A DNA stretch of 38,571 nt from Pseudomonadota bacterium. GTDB lineage: Bacteria; Pseudomonadota; Gammaproteobacteria; Burkholderiales; Burkholderiaceae_C. A model generated the notes under the pieces. The model was not told the origin of the DNA and searched no databases. It worked only from the letters and a program-made list of their open reading frames with translations. Both the position numbers and the translations under genes were made by a program. Shown piece after piece: positions 27,424 through 36,061 of the stretch. Numbering within the stretch: position 1 is the stretch's first letter; each line of letters opens with the position of its first letter. The stretch covers positions 1 through 38,571 of the forward strand of contig JAJZVU010000033.1 in the NCBI GenBank assembly GCA_021845505.1. Reading direction: 5' to 3'.

Positions 27424-28149
27424 ATGGCCCGGCTTGCATTGGTCACCGGAGGGACGCGGGGTATCGGCGCAGCGATCGCGCGTCGGCTCGCAGCCGACGG
27501 CTTGCGGGTGGCGGTCAACTATCGCGGCAACGAGGCTGCTGCGCGGGACTTCGCGCGCGACAGCGGGCTGGCGCTGTACCGCTGGGACGTGTCGGACCAC
27601 CAGGCCTGCCTGGACGGGGTGCGGGCCATCGAGCGCGACCTCGGACAGCCGGTCGAGGTGCTGGTCAACAACGCCGGCATCACCCGCGACGCCATGCTGC
27701 ACAAGATGAGCCTGGAGCAATGGCGGGAGGTGATGCAGGACGACCTCGACGCGCTGTTCCACATGTGCGGCGCGGTGATCGAGGGCATGCGCGGCAGAGG
27801 CTGGGGGCGCATTGTCAACATTTCGTCGGTCAACGGCCAGAAGGGACAATTCGGCCAGACCAACTACTCCGCCGCCAAGGCGGGGGTGATCGGCTTCACC
27901 AAGGCGCTGGCGCTGGAGTCCGCGCGCAAGGGGGTCACGGTCAATGCGGTGGCCCCGGGCTACACCGACACCGACATGCTGGCCGGAATCGACGCCCAGG
28001 TGCTCGACGGCATCAAGGCGCAGATTCCCGTGGGTCGCCTCGGGCGCCCGGAGGAAATCGCCCATGCGGTGTCCTTCCTGGTCGATGAGCGCGCCGCCTT
28101 CGTCACCGGAGCGACCATTGCGGTCAACGGCGGCCAGTACCTGGCCTGA
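27424..28149 (+). CDS. phaB: Acetoacetyl-CoA reductase PhaB
   Basis: PhaB is an NADPH-dependent short-chain dehydrogenase that makes (R)-3-hydroxybutyryl-CoA, the monomer for PHB. It has 241 residues, near the usual ~246. The Rossmann loop is VTGGTRGIGAAIARRL. The catalytic set is Ser135 (IVNISSVNGQKGQFGQTNYS), Tyr148 and Lys152. The phrase NNAGITRDAMLHKMSLEQW and SVNGQKGQFGQTNYSAAKAG are diagnostic of PhaB rather than FabG. AGGGGAGG lies upstream of the ATG. It is in an operon with the phasin gene. phaA (beta-ketothiolase) is not in the window. Confidence 0.95.
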   Translation: MARLALVTGGTRGIGAAIARRLAADGLRVAVNYRGNEAAARDFARDSGLALYRWDVSDHQACLDGVRAIERDLGQPVEVLVNNAGITRDAMLHKMSLEQWREVMQDDLDALFHMCGAVIEGMRGRGWGRIVNISSVNGQKGQFGQTNYSAAKAGVIGFTKALALESARKGVTVNAVAPGYTDTDMLAGIDAQVLDGIKAQIPVGRLGRPEEIAHAVSFLVDERAAFVTGATIAVNGGQYLA

Positions 28150-28256
28150 ATCGCAGCCGCCCGCTGCGCCCGGCGGCGGGCCTGTGCTCGGGCCGCGGCG
28201 CGGTCGCACCCGGCGGCAGCGGACTTGCGCCGACCTTTCACGCCGCCCATCCCGCC

Positions 28257-29057
28257 ATGCCGCATTCCACCGAAACGCCCGACCCCGCACCGACCGCCGA
28301 CAAGGCCAAGACCTATGCCCGGTCCCTGCGCGAATTGCAGATCGAGCTGGTCAAGTACCAGAAGCACCTGATTTCCCACGACGAGCGGCTGCTGCTCCTC
28401 CTCGAGGGCCGCGATGCGGCGGGCAAGGACGGAGCGATCAAGCACATCGTCGAGCACCTGTCGCCGCGCGAGACGCGGGTGGTCGCGCTGGGCAAGCCGT
28501 CCGACCGCGAAGCCGGCGCGTGGTACTTCCAGCGCTACGTGCCGCATCTGCCGCTGTCCCAGGAGTTCGTGCTGTTCAATCGCAGCTGGTACAACCGCGC
28601 CGGGGTCGAGGCGGTGATGGGCTTTTGCGATGCCGCGCAATACCAGGAATTCCTCGACACCGTGCCGGTGTTCGAGCAGATGCTGGTGCGTTCGGGGATC
28701 CGGCTGTTCAAGTACTACCTGGACATCGACCACGACGAGCAGCGCAGGCGCCTGCAGGCGCGGCGCACCGATCCGCTCAAGCAGTGGAAGCTCAGCCCGA
28801 TCGACTCGGCTGCCCAGCAGCACTGGAAGGACTACAGCCGGGCCCGCGACGCCATGTTCGCCCGCACCCATACCCTGCATGCCCCGTGGTACGTGGTGCG
28901 CGCGGGGGACAAGCAGGCGGCGCGCCTGAACCTGATCCGCCACCTGCTTTCCCACCTCGACTACCACGGCAAGGACGGCCAGTTGCTGCGGCCGGACCCC
29001 GCGGTGGTGTTCACCTATGTCGAGGAGGCGCTGCGCGACGGGCGCATCGCACGCTGA
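28257..29057 (+). CDS. ppk2: Polyphosphate kinase 2 (PPK2 class I)
   Basis: PPK2 uses polyphosphate to phosphorylate nucleoside diphosphates, or runs in reverse. It has 266 residues, a single-domain class I enzyme. Walker A is GRDAAGKDGAIKHIVEHLSP (51 onward) and Walker B FVLFNRSWYNRAGVE (about 104-118). The lid region DEQRRRLQARRTDPLKQWKL and the following SPIDSAAQQHWKDYSRARD are well kept. The ATG has no clear ribosome-binding site. The 107-base gap after phaB has no promoter that stands out, so read-through from phaP-phaB is likely. It links polyphosphate to the PHA genes around it. Confidence 0.94.
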   Translation: MPHSTETPDPAPTADKAKTYARSLRELQIELVKYQKHLISHDERLLLLLEGRDAAGKDGAIKHIVEHLSPRETRVVALGKPSDREAGAWYFQRYVPHLPLSQEFVLFNRSWYNRAGVEAVMGFCDAAQYQEFLDTVPVFEQMLVRSGIRLFKYYLDIDHDEQRRRLQARRTDPLKQWKLSPIDSAAQQHWKDYSRARDAMFARTHTLHAPWYVVRAGDKQAARLNLIRHLLSHLDYHGKDGQLLRPDPAVVFTYVEEALRDGRIAR

Positions 29058-29103
29058 CGGCGACCGCCGCGCCCGCGGGCCGTCGCCAACCCGGAGTCCG
29101 GTC

Positions 29104-29496
29104 ATGAACGAGCCGCGAATCGCCGTCTGGTTGAACCATGCCGAGGCGCATGTGGTGCAGGTCGAGGAAGAGCCACTTCGCAAGTCCCTGATCCGCCTGC
29201 CCGAGCACCCCCGGCTGCATCGGCGCGAGGGTTCGGTCAGCGGAGCGCGCGCCGCGTGCGAGCGCGGCTTCCTCGACGCGGTGACCGCGGCCTTGCAGGG
29301 AGCGGCGCTGATTGTCATCGCCGGTCCCGGGCTGGCCAAGCGCGAATTGTTCGAACACCTGCAGCGCCATGCCCCCGGGCTGGCCGCGCGGGTGGTCGAA
29401 CTGCAGACCTGCGCGCGCGTGGCCGACCAGACGCTGGCGCGCCACGCGCGCGCCCGTTTCACTCGCCACCAGGCGCGGGCGCGCCTGGGGCTTTGA
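29104..29496 (+). CDS. Translational-machinery/eRF1-like small protein (host-attachment superfamily)
   Basis: This 130-residue protein has a bacterial eRF1/Pelota-like fold often annotated 'translational machinery protein'. The pattern is an N-terminal strand with WLNHAEAHVVQV, a basic His/Arg linker (LPEHPRLHRREG), a helix ERGFLDAVTAAL, then ALIVIAGPGLAKRELFEHLQ and ARVVELQTCARVADQTLARH. The GPGLAKREL segment corresponds to the conserved GP-xxK-EL of the family. It is commonly found with universal stress proteins and PHA genes, as here. A role in ribosome rescue or hibernation is a guess. Start: ATG with GGAG nearby, 46 bases after ppk2. Confidence 0.8.
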   Translation: MNEPRIAVWLNHAEAHVVQVEEEPLRKSLIRLPEHPRLHRREGSVSGARAACERGFLDAVTAALQGAALIVIAGPGLAKRELFEHLQRHAPGLAARVVELQTCARVADQTLARHARARFTRHQARARLGL

Positions 29497-29542
29497 CCGC
29501 GGACGCGGCCGCCGCGCGGTCCGCGCCTTGCAGGAGACGCTG

Positions 29543-29989
29543 ATGTACGACAGGATCCTTGTCGCCCTCGACGGCAGCGGGGGTGCGCAGCAGGCGGCCG
29601 AGCATGCGATCGCGCTGGCGCGCTCGCTGGGCGCGACGCTGCGCATGGTGTGCGTGGTCGATTCGGCCAGCCTGGCCGGCTCGCTGCCCGGGATGGTCGA
29701 GGCGATGAGCGGCGATGCCCGCCTGCTGCTGGACGACTGGACGAACCGCGCCGCGCTGTACGGCGTCGACACCAGCAGCGCGCTGCTGGAAACCGGCGGC
29801 GCGTCGACCCGCGTGGCCGATGTCATCTGCGCCGAAGCCTCGCGCTGGGCAGCCCGGCTGGTGGTGCTGGGCAGCCAGGGGCGCAGCGCGGTGGGCAACT
29901 GGCTGCTGGGCAGCGTGGCCGAGGCGGCTGCGCGAAACTGCGGTTGCCCCGTGCTGCTGGTGCACCCGGGCGATGCCAACGCGCGCTGA
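29543..29989 (+). CDS. Universal stress protein UspA family
   Basis: This is a 148-residue cytoplasmic stress protein, likely a dimer and ATP-binding. It begins MYDRILVALDGSGGAQQAAE, the canonical first strand and loop. The ATP-phosphate motif G-2x-G-9x-G-S is intact: GSQGRSAVGNWLLGSVAEAA. It ends VLLVHPG. AGGAG precedes the ATG. It is last in the phaP-phaB-ppk2 row and converges on the DUF4010 gene with only 26 bases between stops. Such proteins are often induced on oxygen or growth limitation. Confidence 0.93.
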   Translation: MYDRILVALDGSGGAQQAAEHAIALARSLGATLRMVCVVDSASLAGSLPGMVEAMSGDARLLLDDWTNRAALYGVDTSSALLETGGASTRVADVICAEASRWAARLVVLGSQGRSAVGNWLLGSVAEAAARNCGCPVLLVHPGDANAR

Positions 29990-30015
29990 GCCGGCGCGTC
30001 CAGCGCGTCGACCGC

Positions 30016-31284
30016 CTAGGCCCCCCAGGCCCCCCAGGCCAGCGACAGCAGCAGGCTGAACGCCAGCCACGCTGCCGCCGGCAGCATGCTGCGGCGGCGC
30101 GACAGTCCCAGCGCATACAGCGCCTTGAGCAGGTTGTTGCTGCCGGAGGCGATGAGCACCGCGTGGATCACCGCCGACTGGGAGACGGCGAAATGGCCGG
30201 CGAGCAGCGACAGCACGAAGGGGTCGATGTCGCTGAAGCCCACGACAAAGCTCAACACGTTCAAACCCCGCACCCCGAAGCGGGTGGTGACGAAGGCGGT
30301 CAGCGCGGCGAAGGCCACGAACAGCCCGGCGAACAGGAAGGCCACCGGCAGGTCCAGCGGGTTGCGCGCCTGCAGGCTCGCGCCCGCAGGCGACGCGTCG
30401 GCGCCGCGCCGCCACAGCAGCCAGGCCACGCCCAGGCTGAGGGCGCACAGCATGCCGAAGGGAAGCGCCAGGCGCAGCGCGGCCTCGCGATGGCCGAGTA
30501 CCGCGATCACTCCCCACAGCCGCAGGTACATCATCGCGGTGGCCAGCACGGTGGCCGCCGGTGCCTGGGCGGCCAGCGCGGCGTCCCGGCGCGCCTGGCG
30601 CGCCAGCACCACGGTGGCCGCGGTGCTGGAATAGACACCGCCCAGCATGCCGGTCAGCAACGCCGACGCCCTCGGAAACAGGTAGGCGTGCGCCAGGTAG
30701 CCGCAATAGGAAATCGCCGAGATCACCACCACCGCCATCCACACCTTGGCGTAGCTGATGTCGGGCAGGCCGGGGATGGGGGTGTCGGGAAGCAGCGGAA
30801 GCACCAGCCCGGCGATGATCAGGAACTTCGCCAGCGTGACGCCCTCGGACACCGGCATGGCGTCGGAAATCTTGCGGATCAGCGGCTTTTCGGCCAGCAT
30901 CACGATGGCCACGATCAGCACCGCGGCCGGCATCCAGGTCGGCTGCGTCTGCACCAGCGGCCCCAGCGCATAGGCCAGCAGCGCGATCACCCCGGGCAGC
31001 AGCGCGCCTCCGCCTGGCGCGCTGGCGGTGCGCGCCAGGTCCACCGCCAGCCAGGCCGCCAGCGCCAGCAGTCCGCCGAGGTAGAGTCCGCGCGGCTGCC
31101 GGCCGTCGAGCAGCCACAGCACGAACCCCGCGGCGCCGATCAGCGCCAGCGTGCGGGTGGTGCCGAAGCCGACCCCCTCGTCCTGGGCGCGCCGGTAGCT
31201 GTGCAGTTCCAGCCCCAGCACGAAGGCGGCCACGGTGGTCGCGGCGAACTGCAGCAGCAGCAGCGGGGGCAGCGCGGAGGACAT
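30016..31284 (-). CDS. MgtC/DUF4010 family inner-membrane protein
   Basis: This is a polytopic membrane protein of 422 residues. The N-terminal part (1-~140) resembles MgtC/SapB (FAATTVAAFVLGLELHSYRR, GFGTTRTLALIGAAGFVLW). The C-terminal DUF4010 region (~175-415) has LLTGMLGGVYSSTAATVVLA and LNVLSFVVGFSDIDPFVLSL. At least ten hydrophobic helices can be seen. The function is unknown; MgtC relatives affect Mg2+/phosphate homeostasis and growth in low Mg2+. The ATG lies 26 bases after phaC, so the two are probably one operon, though no good ribosome-binding site is seen. The C-terminal codons contain a 9-base tandem repeat (30018-30040) giving WGAWGA. Confidence 0.88.
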   Translation of the reverse strand: MSSALPPLLLLQFAATTVAAFVLGLELHSYRRAQDEGVGFGTTRTLALIGAAGFVLWLLDGRQPRGLYLGGLLALAAWLAVDLARTASAPGGGALLPGVIALLAYALGPLVQTQPTWMPAAVLIVAIVMLAEKPLIRKISDAMPVSEGVTLAKFLIIAGLVLPLLPDTPIPGLPDISYAKVWMAVVVISAISYCGYLAHAYLFPRASALLTGMLGGVYSSTAATVVLARQARRDAALAAQAPAATVLATAMMYLRLWGVIAVLGHREAALRLALPFGMLCALSLGVAWLLWRRGADASPAGASLQARNPLDLPVAFLFAGLFVAFAALTAFVTTRFGVRGLNVLSFVVGFSDIDPFVLSLLAGHFAVSQSAVIHAVLIASGSNNLLKALYALGLSRRRSMLPAAAWLAFSLLLSLAWGAWGA

Positions 31285-31310
31285 GCGGCTGCGCCCGCGC
31301 TCGCGCCGGT

Positions 31311-33233
31311 TCAGCGCTGCAGCACGTATTCGCCGGGGGCGTCGCCGTAGGCCGGCGCGGCCAGCGGCGGCGGATCGGCTGGAGCCGAACTGCGTTGCTT
31401 GAGCCAGTCGGACCAGAAGGGCCACCACGATCCTTGCTGCTCGGCGGCTTGCGCAAGCCAGTGCTCGGGGTCCAGGTAGGGGCGCCCCGGTTCGCGCTGC
31501 GACCAGTGGAAGTGCCGGCCGGCATGCCCCGGCTCGCTGACGATGCCGGCGTTGTGGCCTCCGGTGGTCAGCACGAAGGTGATCGGGGAATGCGCCAGCA
31601 GGTGGATCTTGTACACCGAGTGCCAAGGCGCGACGTGGTCGCTCTCGGTTCCGACGACAAACCACGGCTGCGGTGCGTCCTCCACGCTGACCGCCTGGCC
31701 GTCCACCCGCCAGCGGCCTTCGGCGAGGTCGTTGTTCAGGTACATGCCCCGCAGGTACTCGCCGTGCATGCGGTAGGGCATGCGGGTGGCGTCGGCGTTC
31801 CAGGCCATCAGGTCGTTCGGCGGCCGGCGCTGGCCCAGCAGGTACTCGCGGGTGATGCGCGACCAGATGAGGTCGTAGGAGCGCAGCATCTGGAACGCGC
31901 CGGCCATCTGGGTGGTGTCCAGGTAGCCCTGCGCCCACATCATGTCCTCAAGGAAGCTCACCTGGCTTTCGTCGATGAACAGCGACAACTCCCCCGGTTC
32001 GGTGAAATCGGTCTGCGAGGCCAGCAGGCTCAGCGAGGCCAGCCGGCGGTCGCCGCGCAGGCCCAGCGCGGCCGCCGCGATGGCCAGCAGGGTTCCGCCC
32101 AGGCAATAGCCGGCGGCGTGCACCGGGGTGCCGGGGCAGATGCGGCAGACCGCGTCGAGCGCGGCCAGCGGGCCGAGTTCGAGGTAGTCGTGCATGCCCA
32201 GGTCGCGATCCGCTCCGGTGGGGTTCCTCCACGAGATCATGAACACCGTGTGCCCCTGGTCGACCAGGTAGCGCACCAGGGAGTTGGCGGGAGACAGGTC
32301 GAGGATGTAGTACTTCATGATCCACGCCGGGATGACCAGCAGCGGCTCGGGATGGACCTTCGGCGTCGTCGGCGCGTACTGGATGAGCTCGATCAGGCGG
32401 TTGCGGTACACCACCTTGCCGGGGGTGCGCGCGACGTCGCGTCCCGGCAGGAAGTTCTCGGTGCCGGCCGCCGGCGCGCCGGCCAGGCTGCGCTGCAGGT
32501 CGTCGTACCAGATCCCCAGGCCCTGCAGCAGGTTGAGCCCGCCGCTCTGCAGCGTGGCGTCCAGCACCTCGGGGTTGGTCGCCAGCAGGTTGTTGGGTGC
32601 CAGGGTATCCAGCCACTGCCGGGCGGCGAAGGCCACCACCTGCTCGTGGTGGCGCGACACCCCGCGCACCCCGGTCGTCGCCTGGCGCCACCAGTCCTGG
32701 TGCAGCAGGAAGGCCTGCTGCACCAGGTTGAAGGGAAAGCGCTTCCAGTCGGGGTGGCTGAAGCGCCGGTCGCGGTCCTCGGCGCGGATGCAGCAACTCG
32801 GGTCGGGCTCGCCGTGACGGTGGGCCAGCGCATGCGCCGTGTAGCTGGCGTACATCGAGGCCATGCGCAGCGCCTCGGTCGTCAGCTCCAGGCGCTTGCC
32901 CGGCGCGGCCATCAGGTGGGTCCACCAGTCGGCGGCCGCCAGGCCCAGCGACGCTGGAGAAAGTCCCCCGGTACGCCGTGCCTGCAGCGCGTGCGCGGTG
33001 CGGTCGATCAGCTTGGCGATCCCGCTGTCGGGCGGCGGAGGCGGGCGCAGCTGCGGTGCCGGTACGGCCGGCGGGGCCGCGGCAGGCGCGGCATCGGTCG
33101 CGGCTGCCGGAGCAGCCAGCGCGGCCGGCGCGGCCGGCGCAGCGGCCGGCGCGGCTCGGCGGGCCATCGGGCGGGCATGCCGCGCCGGCGTGGAGCGACG
33201 TGGCGTTGCGGCCGGGCGCGACTGTGGCTTCAT
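31311..33233 (-). CDS. phaC: Polyhydroxyalkanoate synthase PhaC with long Ala/Pro/Arg N-terminus
   Basis: PhaC polymerises hydroxyacyl-CoA into PHA on granules. It has 640 residues. Residues 1-~70 are a low-complexity Ala/Pro/Arg leader (STPARHARPMARRAAPAAAP and a run of prolines). The PhaC N-domain follows (RFSHPDWKRFPFNLVQQAFL, YRNRLIELIQYAPTT). The alpha/beta-hydrolase core has the lipase-like box GYCLGG with nucleophile Cys377, then GTESDHVAPW (Asp532) and TTGGHNAGI (His560). The family signature TVFMISWRNPTGADRDLGM is present. GGAG lies eight bases before the ATG. Class I is likely, since no phaE or phaR is adjacent. Upstream lies a well-placed FNR-like site. Confidence 0.94.
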   Translation of the reverse strand: MKPQSRPAATPRRSTPARHARPMARRAAPAAAPAAPAALAAPAAATDAAPAAAPPAVPAPQLRPPPPPDSGIAKLIDRTAHALQARRTGGLSPASLGLAAADWWTHLMAAPGKRLELTTEALRMASMYASYTAHALAHRHGEPDPSCCIRAEDRDRRFSHPDWKRFPFNLVQQAFLLHQDWWRQATTGVRGVSRHHEQVVAFAARQWLDTLAPNNLLATNPEVLDATLQSGGLNLLQGLGIWYDDLQRSLAGAPAAGTENFLPGRDVARTPGKVVYRNRLIELIQYAPTTPKVHPEPLLVIPAWIMKYYILDLSPANSLVRYLVDQGHTVFMISWRNPTGADRDLGMHDYLELGPLAALDAVCRICPGTPVHAAGYCLGGTLLAIAAAALGLRGDRRLASLSLLASQTDFTEPGELSLFIDESQVSFLEDMMWAQGYLDTTQMAGAFQMLRSYDLIWSRITREYLLGQRRPPNDLMAWNADATRMPYRMHGEYLRGMYLNNDLAEGRWRVDGQAVSVEDAPQPWFVVGTESDHVAPWHSVYKIHLLAHSPITFVLTTGGHNAGIVSEPGHAGRHFHWSQREPGRPYLDPEHWLAQAAEQQGSWWPFWSDWLKQRSSAPADPPPLAAPAYGDAPGEYVLQR

Positions 33234-33271
33234 ACCGGACTCCAGGAACCGTGCGATCCACCGATGCCGCC

Positions 33272-33314
33272 TTTCTAACCCGGCGTGGCCGGGATGCGCT
33301 TGACGCCGGTCAAG
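33272..33314 (-). promoter_or_regulatory. Predicted FNR/CRP-type class II promoter of phaC
   Basis: TTGAC-GCCG-GTCAA (33300-33313) has perfect inverted 5-base arms (6 with flanking C/G). On the minus strand TAGAAA (33277-33272) matches 4 of 6 -10 positions; the start would be at 33265. The site centre is then exactly at -41.5, as in class II FNR activation, where no -35 is needed. The predicted leader to the phaC ATG is about 32 bases. Confidence 0.5.
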
Positions 33315-33407
33315 CCCGCTGTCGCGCCGCCGCCAGCGCGCGCGAGCCCGGCCATGCGCAGGCAAAATACCCCCTTTGGGCTTCGTGAAGCGAACAAGGA
33401 CAGACCC

Positions 33408-34733
33408 ATGCGAGTCACAGTCATCGGCGCCGGCTATGTCGGCCTGGTCACCGCGGCGTGTTTCGCCGATGTCGGCAACACCGTGGTGTGCGTGGAGCGC
33501 GACCCCGTGCGCCTGGCTGCGTTGCGCCAGGCGCGAGTGCCGTTCTACGAGCCGGGACTGAGCGAACTCGTGGCGCGCAACAGCGCGGCGGGGCGCATGC
33601 GCTTTGTCTCCGACCTGTCGCAGGGACTGGAGCAGGCGCAGGTGTGTTTCATCGCGGTCGGAACCCCCCCGCTGGCCAGCGGACAGGCCGACATGAGCCA
33701 GGTGCGGGGCGCCGCCGCGGAAATCGGGCAGCAGGTGCAGGGGCCGCTGGTGGTGGTGCAGAAGTCCACCGCCCCGGTCGGCACGGTGGCGATGGTGCAG
33801 CAGGCGATCGAGCGCGAGATGGCCGCGCGCGCGGTGCAGCATTGGGTGCGGGTGGTCAGCAACCCCGAGTTCCTGAAGGAAGGCACCGCGATCGACGACT
33901 TCACCCGCGGCGACCGCATCGTGCTGGGCAGCCGCGACGAGCGCGCGGTCGCGCTGATGCGCGAACTCTACCGGCCGTTCAACCGGAACCATGAAAAGAT
34001 CATGGTGATGGATCCCGCCAGCTCCGAGCTGACCAAGTACGCGGCCAACACCATGCTGGCGACGAGGATCTCGTTCATGAACGAACTCGCTCGCCTGGCC
34101 GAAGCGGTCGGTGCCGACATCGAGCAGGTGCGGCTGGGGATGGGGGTCGACCACCGCATCGGCAGTCACTTCCTGTATGCCGGCGCCGGGTACGGAGGGT
34201 CGTGCTTCCCGAAGGACGTCAAGGCGCTGGCGTTCATGGCGCGCGAGGCCGGCCTGCGCGCCGAACTGACCGAGGCGGTGGATTCGGTCAACCAGCGCCA
34301 GAAGCAGCGGCTGTTCGAAAAGATCGCCGCCCATTTCGCGGCCGACGGCTTGCGCGGCAGGACCTTCGCGGTATGGGGGTTGGCGTTCAAGCCCAACACC
34401 GACGACATGCGCGACGCGCCGTCGATCGACCTCATCGAGGCGCTGCTCGCCGCCGGCGCCAGGGTGCGCGCCTACGACCCGGTGGCCTTGGAGTCGGCGC
34501 GCCGCCTGTGGCCGGCGCGCCAGGGCCTGGAACTGCTCGACGACGCCCAGGCCGCGCTCGACGGCGCCGACGCGCTGGTCGTGGTCACCGAGTGGCTGGC
34601 CTTCCGGTCGCCCGACTTCGACCAGCTCGCCGCGCGCCTGAAGGCGCGCGTGGTGTTCGACGGGCGCAACCTGTGGGAGCCCGCCAGCGTGCGCGCCGCC
34701 GGGCTGCAGTACTACGGCATCGGGCGCGGCTGA
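33408..34733 (+). CDS. ugd: UDP-glucose 6-dehydrogenase
   Basis: This enzyme oxidises UDP-glucose to UDP-glucuronate with two NAD+, feeding capsule, exopolysaccharide or lipid A modification. It has 441 residues. N-terminal NAD fold is MRVTVIGAGYVGLVTAACFA; active-site residues include Cys266 in GYGGSCFPKDVKAL and Lys in SSELTKYAANTMLA. VSNPEFLKEGTAIDDF and WGLAFKPNTDDMRDAPSIDL are signatures. AAGGA lies upstream of the ATG; a longer open frame from 33285 is not conserved-looking. A plausible -10 is CAAAAT at 33363-33368. It is divergent from phaC, and its end overlaps the converging ATP-grasp gene by 22 bases. No polysaccharide genes are adjacent. Confidence 0.96.
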   Translation: MRVTVIGAGYVGLVTAACFADVGNTVVCVERDPVRLAALRQARVPFYEPGLSELVARNSAAGRMRFVSDLSQGLEQAQVCFIAVGTPPLASGQADMSQVRGAAAEIGQQVQGPLVVVQKSTAPVGTVAMVQQAIEREMAARAVQHWVRVVSNPEFLKEGTAIDDFTRGDRIVLGSRDERAVALMRELYRPFNRNHEKIMVMDPASSELTKYAANTMLATRISFMNELARLAEAVGADIEQVRLGMGVDHRIGSHFLYAGAGYGGSCFPKDVKALAFMAREAGLRAELTEAVDSVNQRQKQRLFEKIAAHFAADGLRGRTFAVWGLAFKPNTDDMRDAPSIDLIEALLAAGARVRAYDPVALESARRLWPARQGLELLDDAQAALDGADALVVVTEWLAFRSPDFDQLAARLKARVVFDGRNLWEPASVRAAGLQYYGIGRG

Positions 34734-36061
34734 AGCCGCAGATCGGGGGGCGAGCCGGGCGGCGTGGTCAGCACCGGGGCGAAGCCTCCGCCGGGCGTGC
34801 GGAAATTCGTGGTCTGTCCCTGGTACAGCCGGGCGCTGAACCATTGCACCCGACCTTCGTACGCGTAGGCCCGCAGGTCGAACTTGAGCGGCGGCTGCTC
34901 GCCGCCGACATGCCGCAACCCCGGGGGCTGCAGGCGCTGGGCGACAAAGCCGCCGCCGCGGATGTGCTCCCAGACCGCGCGCGTGAGCTTGGCGCCGCGG
35001 TAGGCGGCGCGCGCGCCGTAGCCCCCCCAGGGCTTGAAGAACCACTCCCGCCGCTGTTCCCACAGCGCCCCGGCGTTGTCCGGCCCGACCAGCAGGGTGT
35101 GCGGGACATGGCGCTGCAGCAGTTCGGCGCGTTCCGCGTCCAGCCCCAGCGTGCGTAGCGCGGCGGAGTCGCACAGCAGCGCCAGGTTGCGCTTGTCGGC
35201 CAGCAGCGCGTGCGCCCGCGGGTGCGGGGTGATCACCGCCAGGTCCTGCTCCCAGGCCTGGCGCAGCGCCTGCAGCGCATCGCCGTCGAGCGCAAAGTCG
35301 GTCAGCCGGTTGTACACCAGGTCCACCGGTTCGTCGTGCAGCCACAGCCGGCCGTCGGCGCAGTGCAACTCGCCGGGGTCGGCGATGCGCGCGTCCAGCC
35401 CGGCGCGCTCGAACAGCCGGGCGTAGAGCAGGAATTCGGCGTACAGGTATTGCTGGCGAGGCTGCTCGTCGACCAGGACGACCCGTCGCGGGCGGCCGTG
35501 GCGCCCGGCGGCGCGCCACTCGCGCAGGAACATGCGCAGGATGTCGCGTTCGAACTCGGCGACCGAGTCGGCGCCCGGAACCATCTCGCGCATCGCGTCG
35601 CAGCAGGCGCGCTGGGCGCGCGCCAGCGCCGCCGACAGCAGCGCGCCGCCCGGGTTGCTGTTGATCTCGATCAGGTGCAGCGAGCCGGCCTCGAGGTGAA
35701 AGTCCACGCCCAGGAACAGCCCCGCGCAGCCCGGCTCGCGCAGCGCCGCGGCCGGGGCGTAGCGCAGCACGCGCTCGCGCCAGCCCGGCAGCAGGCTGGC
35801 CGCATGCACCGCCTCGACGACTTCGCGCATGGCCTGCAACCAGGCTGCGTCGACGAAGACCGGCAGCGCCGAGAACAGGTGCGGGTTGCGCTCGCGCACC
35901 AGTTCGTACAGCCCCGGTTCGCCGAGTTCGACCTCCAGCGCGTGGCGCAACTGGCGCTGGTCCAGGCTCAGGCAGGCGCACTCGCGGTTCCACTGCAGCA
36001 TCCCCGCTTGCGCTGCCGCCGGGGCCGCGGCGAGGACTTCAGGCCGGGGCGTCATCGACAT
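34712..36061 (-). CDS. Circularly permuted ATP-grasp ligase-like protein, function unknown
   Basis: This 449-residue protein is glutathionylspermidine-synthase-like in layout. The metal-binding ATP-grasp motif lies early (FLGVDFHLEAG, HLIEINSNPGGALLSAAL, about 118-145). The nucleotide-binding part comes late (EWFFKPWGGYGARAAYRGAK, FVAQRLQPPG, then FDLRAYAYEGRVQWFSARLY), indicating circular permutation. YNRLTDFAL and VITPHPRAHALLADKRNLAL lie between. It should join a carboxylate to an amine using ATP; substrates are unknown. There is no GNAT domain. The ATG at 36061 (alternative 36055) overlaps the end of asnO by 23 bases, so the two are coupled and probably share a pathway. Confidence 0.82.
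   Translation of the reverse strand: MSMTPRPEVLAAAPAAAQAGMLQWNRECACLSLDQRQLRHALEVELGEPGLYELVRERNPHLFSALPVFVDAAWLQAMREVVEAVHAASLLPGWRERVLRYAPAAALREPGCAGLFLGVDFHLEAGSLHLIEINSNPGGALLSAALARAQRACCDAMREMVPGADSVAEFERDILRMFLREWRAAGRHGRPRRVVLVDEQPRQQYLYAEFLLYARLFERAGLDARIADPGELHCADGRLWLHDEPVDLVYNRLTDFALDGDALQALRQAWEQDLAVITPHPRAHALLADKRNLALLCDSAALRTLGLDAERAELLQRHVPHTLLVGPDNAGALWEQRREWFFKPWGGYGARAAYRGAKLTRAVWEHIRGGGFVAQRLQPPGLRHVGGEQPPLKFDLRAYAYEGRVQWFSARLYQGQTTNFRTPGGGFAPVLTTPPGSPPDLRLQPRPMP

Noticed and set aside
30018..30040. AGGCCCCCC tandem repeat of two and a half copies
   Set aside because: Lies in the last codons of the DUF4010 gene (WGAWGA); too short and simple to call a functional repeat.
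33234..35993. A long upstream extension of the phaC reading frame through ugd
   Set aside because: It is antisense to ugd and the segment before Met at 33233 has shadow composition; a normal start with GGAG exists at 33233.
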